Positions 61,248 to 64,000 of a stretch of 64,000 bases of DNA are shown piece by piece. The stretch lies in assembly GCA_050480245.1 (NCBI GenBank), contig JBCNEQ010000001.1; one strand, written 5' to 3'. The number at the start of each line of letters is the position of its first letter. The stretch's first letter is position 1. Made by a program: the position numbers and the translations under genes. The notes beneath the pieces are model-generated. The model saw nothing but the letters and a program-made list of their open reading frames with translations, was not told the origin of the DNA and ran no database searches. The DNA is from Anoxybacillus sp050480245 (lineage in GTDB: Bacteria; Bacillota; Bacilli; Bacillales; Anoxybacillaceae).

Positions 61248-62586
61248 GACAATCCCCCAATTCTTTCACAAGCGTGTCGATTTCTTCTTTCGTGCGCAAT
61301 TCCGTGACCGCAATTAACATGCAGTTTTGCAATTCTGGATAATCGCGCCCGAGATCGTAGCCGCCGATGATTCTTTTTTCCAACAGCTTTTTATTTATTT
61401 CTGCTACCGGCTTGTTCATGCGAACGACAAGCTCGTTGAAAAACGGTCCCGTAAATACGACATGAAGGCCATTGTTTACGAATGCCTCTTTCGCATAATG
61501 CGCTTTTTGAATATTCATCGTCGCCATTTCTTTCACGCCGTTTTTGCCGAGCGCTGTCATCGCCACCGATGCAGCAAGGGCGTTTAACGCTTGGTTTGAG
61601 CAAATGTTCGATGTTGCTTTGTCGCGGCGAATGTGCTGTTCGCGCGCTTGCAACGTCAACACAAAACCGCGGCGACCTTCTTCGTCCGTCGTTTGCCCGA
61701 CGAGGCGACCTGGAATTTTGCGCATAAGTGCCGATTTCACCGCAAAATACCCGCAATGCGGACCGCCAAATTGCGTCGGAATACCAAAAGGTTGTGCGTC
61801 GCCAACAACGATATCTGCCCCGAACTGTCCTGGCGGCGTTAATACCCCTAACGCAAGCGGATTGCTTGCGACAACGAACATTCCTTTATGCGCATGGGCA
61901 ATTGGCTCGATCTCTTTTAGCGGCTCGATTTGCCCGAAAAAGTTTGGATATTGCACGATGACGCACGCGACGTCTTCATTCATTTCTTTTTGCAATGCGT
62001 CCACATCCGTCACGCCGTTTTTGTACGGAATTTCTACTACTTCAAGCCCCGGGCCTTTCGCGTATGTTTTCACGACGTCGCGATATTCTGGATGCACGGC
62101 GTTTGATAATAATACTTTTTTCTTTTTCGTATGCGCTGCGCTTAACAACGCCGCTTCCGCTAGCGATGTTCCACCATCATACATCGATGAGTTCGCCACA
62201 TCCATGCCGGTTAATTCACAAATCATCGTTTGAAACTCAAAAATCGCTTGCAATTCCCCTTGGGAAATTTCTGGTTGGTACGGCGTATACGCAGTATAAA
62301 ACTCCGAGCGCGAAATAACGTGGTCAACAATCGTCGGAATGTAATGGTCGTACACCCCCGCTCCTAAAAACGAAGTGTACGTCTTCATATCCGCATTTTT
62401 TGCCGCTAGTTCCATTAATTCTTTCATTAATTCCGGCTCTGATTTTGCCGGTTTAATGTTGTACTCGCCTTGAAAACGAACGCTTTCTGGAATGTCGGAA
62501 AACAGTTCGTCAATCGATTGTACCCCGATTGTTTGCAACATTTGTTGCTTATCTTCTTCCGTCATTGGCAAATAACGATGAAGCAT
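61240..62586 (-). CDS. gcvPA: Glycine decarboxylase P protein, subunit 1 (448 aa)
   Basis: The start MLHRYLPMTEEDKQQML is typical, and FLGAGVYDHYIPTIVDH and SMYDGGTSLAEAALLSA are family signatures. The split P protein is usual for Firmicutes. Confidence 0.95.
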   Translation of the reverse strand: MLHRYLPMTEEDKQQMLQTIGVQSIDELFSDIPESVRFQGEYNIKPAKSEPELMKELMELAAKNADMKTYTSFLGAGVYDHYIPTIVDHVISRSEFYTAYTPYQPEISQGELQAIFEFQTMICELTGMDVANSSMYDGGTSLAEAALLSAAHTKKKKVLLSNAVHPEYRDVVKTYAKGPGLEVVEIPYKNGVTDVDALQKEMNEDVACVIVQYPNFFGQIEPLKEIEPIAHAHKGMFVVASNPLALGVLTPPGQFGADIVVGDAQPFGIPTQFGGPHCGYFAVKSALMRKIPGRLVGQTTDEEGRRGFVLTLQAREQHIRRDKATSNICSNQALNALAASVAMTALGKNGVKEMATMNIQKAHYAKEAFVNNGLHVVFTGPFFNELVVRMNKPVAEINKKLLEKRIIGGYDLGRDYPELQNCMLIAVTELRTKEEIDTLVKELGDCHA

Positions 62587-62603
62587 AGCTCTCTCTCCTC
62601 ACA

Positions 62604-63698
62604 TTATTTTGTGCGCTTATAAAACGGTGTTGCCACCACTTTCGCTTTTAGCCACTTCCCGCGAACATCGACTTCCACTTCTGTATCCAAAGCAGAAAAC
62701 GCGGTTGAAATAAGCGCTAAGCCGATGTTTTTCTTTAGTGTTGGCGATTGGGTGCCTGTCGTGACAACGCCAATTTGCTCGCCGTTTCCATATACAGCAT
62801 ATCCGTGGCGCGGAATGCCTTTGTCGATCATTTCAATGCCGACAAGCTTCCTTGACGTTCCTTCTTCTTTTTGTTTCTTCAATACTTCTTTTCCGAAAAA
62901 GTCGACGTCTTTATTCGTTTTGACCGCAAATCCAAGCCCTGCTTCGATTGGCGTAATGTCTTTTGACAACTCTTGCCCGTAAAGCGGCAAGCACGCTTCA
63001 AATCGGAGCGTATCGCGTGCACCAAGCCCGCACGGAAGTACCCCTTCTTCTTTCCCTGCCTCTAAAATCGCCCGCCAAAGCGTTGGAGCATCTTCTGCTC
63101 GGCAATATAGCTCAAACCCGTCTTCTCCTGTATACCCTGTCCGCGACACGAGCGTTTGAACTCCTGCAACATCAACATGATCTGCAAAAGCGAAAAACTT
63201 CATCGTAGATAAATCGACCGTCGTCAATGGCTGTAATACTTTTTCCGCAAGCGGCCCTTGCAGCGCTAGTTGCGCGATATCGTTTGATATATTGACGAGC
63301 TCGACATCACCAACGACATGCTCACATAGCCAAGCAAAATCTTTTTCAATATTTGCAGCATTTACGACAAGCAAATAATGGTCGTCTGCTTTTTTATAAA
63401 TTAACAAATCATCAACCGTTCCGCCGTCTTCATAGCACATAAGCGTATATTGGGCGCGGCCGTCTGTTAATTTGGCGACATCGTTTGTCATCATTTTTTG
63501 TAAAAAAGCAAGACTATCTTTTCCTTTGACTTCAAATTCGCCCATATGCGACACGTCAAACAATCCCACCCGCGTCCGTACAGCTTCATGTTCTTCTTTA
63601 ATACTTGAAAACTGTACCGGCAGTTCCCAGCCACCAAAATCAATCGTTTTAGCGCCATACTCTGCATACAAAGGAAATAGCGGTGTTCTTTTTAACAT
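62604..63698 (-). CDS. gcvT: Aminomethyltransferase, T protein of the glycine cleavage system (364 aa)
   Basis: The tetrahydrofolate-dependent enzyme shows GLFDVSHMGEFEVKG, SRTGYTGEDGFELY and the catalytic Asp region in LGARDTLRFEACLPLYG. ATG 63698 follows AAGGAGGAGG. First gene of the operon, directly after the riboswitch. Confidence 0.95.
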   Translation of the reverse strand: MLKRTPLFPLYAEYGAKTIDFGGWELPVQFSSIKEEHEAVRTRVGLFDVSHMGEFEVKGKDSLAFLQKMMTNDVAKLTDGRAQYTLMCYEDGGTVDDLLIYKKADDHYLLVVNAANIEKDFAWLCEHVVGDVELVNISNDIAQLALQGPLAEKVLQPLTTVDLSTMKFFAFADHVDVAGVQTLVSRTGYTGEDGFELYCRAEDAPTLWRAILEAGKEEGVLPCGLGARDTLRFEACLPLYGQELSKDITPIEAGLGFAVKTNKDVDFFGKEVLKKQKEEGTSRKLVGIEMIDKGIPRHGYAVYGNGEQIGVVTTGTQSPTLKKNIGLALISTAFSALDTEVEVDVRGKWLKAKVVATPFYKRTK

Positions 63699-63716
63699 AT
63701 GCCTCCTCCTTGTCAT

Positions 63717-63763
63717 AAAAAAAGACAGACGACCCCCATATTGTTATATGGTAGTCTCTGTCC
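63717..63763 (-). terminator. Riboswitch-controlled terminator before gcvT
   Basis: On the minus strand GACAGAGACTACCATAT pairs with ATATGGGGGTCGTCTGTC around a short loop, then seven T. The 5' arm overlaps the end of the second glycine aptamer, as needed for a glycine-ON switch. Confidence 0.8.
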
Positions 63764-63930
63764 TTTCACCTGAAAGTTTCCCTAGTAATTAGGTGTCCTC
63801 GTGGGTGGTTCACGTCCGTGAACGCTCTCCAGAGCCGCGTCAAACAAGAGTTCTTTTGCCTGAGAGATTCGTGTTGCCACTTGCTCCTTCGGCGCTACAT
63901 ATCGTAGTCTCTCCCCTTGTTCTCATCCGC
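63745..63930 (-). promoter_or_regulatory. Tandem glycine riboswitch of gcvT-gcvPA-gcvPB
   Basis: Two aptamers in series. The first (about 63922-63843) has GGAGAGACT, GCGCCGAAGGAGCAAG and AATCTCTCAGGCAAAAG, the classic glycine core. The second (about 63838-63752) has CTCTGGAGAGCG, the ACCCACGAGGACACC stretch and ACTTTCAGGTGAAAGGACAGAGA. Binding of glycine should free the genes from the terminator. The leader promoter lies near or beyond the window end. Confidence 0.92.
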
Positions 63931-64000
63931 CTGTATACAATTGTCGTTCTTGTGCCACACTACGTGTAAACACACCAGTCAACTACCCCCACTTAGCTAA

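Noticed and set aside
63960..64000. Possible promoter or mobile-element end with TTGACT and TTTACACG at the window edge.
   Set aside because: No good -10 box at the right distance can be read and the sequence stops, so neither claim is supported.

Overview
The window looks like a chromosomal segment of a thermophilic, spore-forming Bacillaceae, most likely Anoxybacillus or a close Geobacillus relative. The reasons are the near-B. subtilis gene order of the yqj-yqi-yqh region, a complete spoIIIA operon with spo0A and spoIVB, strong AGGAGG ribosome sites, moderate G+C content, and a class II (B12-dependent) ribonucleotide reductase. No rRNA, tRNA, prophage, CRISPR array or complete insertion sequence was seen.

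Layout. 1-470: the first codons of a leftward radical-SAM gene behind an Fnr-type promoter, and a CDGSH iron-sulfur protein. 474-11500: yqkB, yqjQ, yqjP, T-box-controlled proI, namA, a CHY zinc-finger gene, rnz, zwf, a cyclase-family hydrolase, gndA, a CheW-like gene and a yqjE-type peptidase. 11500-13470: the 31-aa Prli42 gene, an L,D-transpeptidase and yqjA. 13470-22200: the branched-chain keto acid catabolic operon (ptb-bcd-buk-lpdV-bkdAA-bkdAB-bkdB) behind a sigma-54 promoter, flanked by what look like gene remnants: a B12-binding tail of methylmalonyl-CoA mutase downstream and a short piece of the activator gene bkdR upstream. 22300-37240: yqzF, yqiK, a YycC-like gene, spo0A, spoIVB, recN, argR, yqxC, dxs, ispA, xseB, xseA, folD, nusB, yqhY, accC, accB. 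37400-48600: spoIIIAH to spoIIIAA, yqhV, efp, pepQ, aroQ, yqhR, yqhQ, yqhP, yqhO, mntR and an internally deleted splB remnant.

48700-53050 is the most striking stretch. The nrdJ gene is cut into three exons by two group I introns. Exact junctions can be placed: each 5' exon ends in T, each intron ends in G, and joining restores the frame as GGSR-RGAQM and NPCG-EQP. The second intron splits the catalytic Asn-Pro-Cys-Gly-Glu motif and carries a PD-(D/E)XK-like homing endonuclease gene. The first carries only a 42-codon relic. Both reading frames end inside the 3' strand of the core P7 helix. Upstream, two perfectly mirrored NrdR-like boxes lie 31 bp apart.

53079-59580 holds lipM, yqhL and a compact leftward operon: a secreted acidic stalk-domain protein, a small anchored protein, an ApbE flavin transferase, a ferric-reductase-like di-heme membrane protein, an OmpR-type two-component pair, and a second membrane protein with the same four-histidine pattern. 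This looks like a sensor-controlled trans-membrane electron transfer module. The window ends with gcvPB-gcvPA-gcvT (leftward), controlled by a tandem glycine riboswitch.
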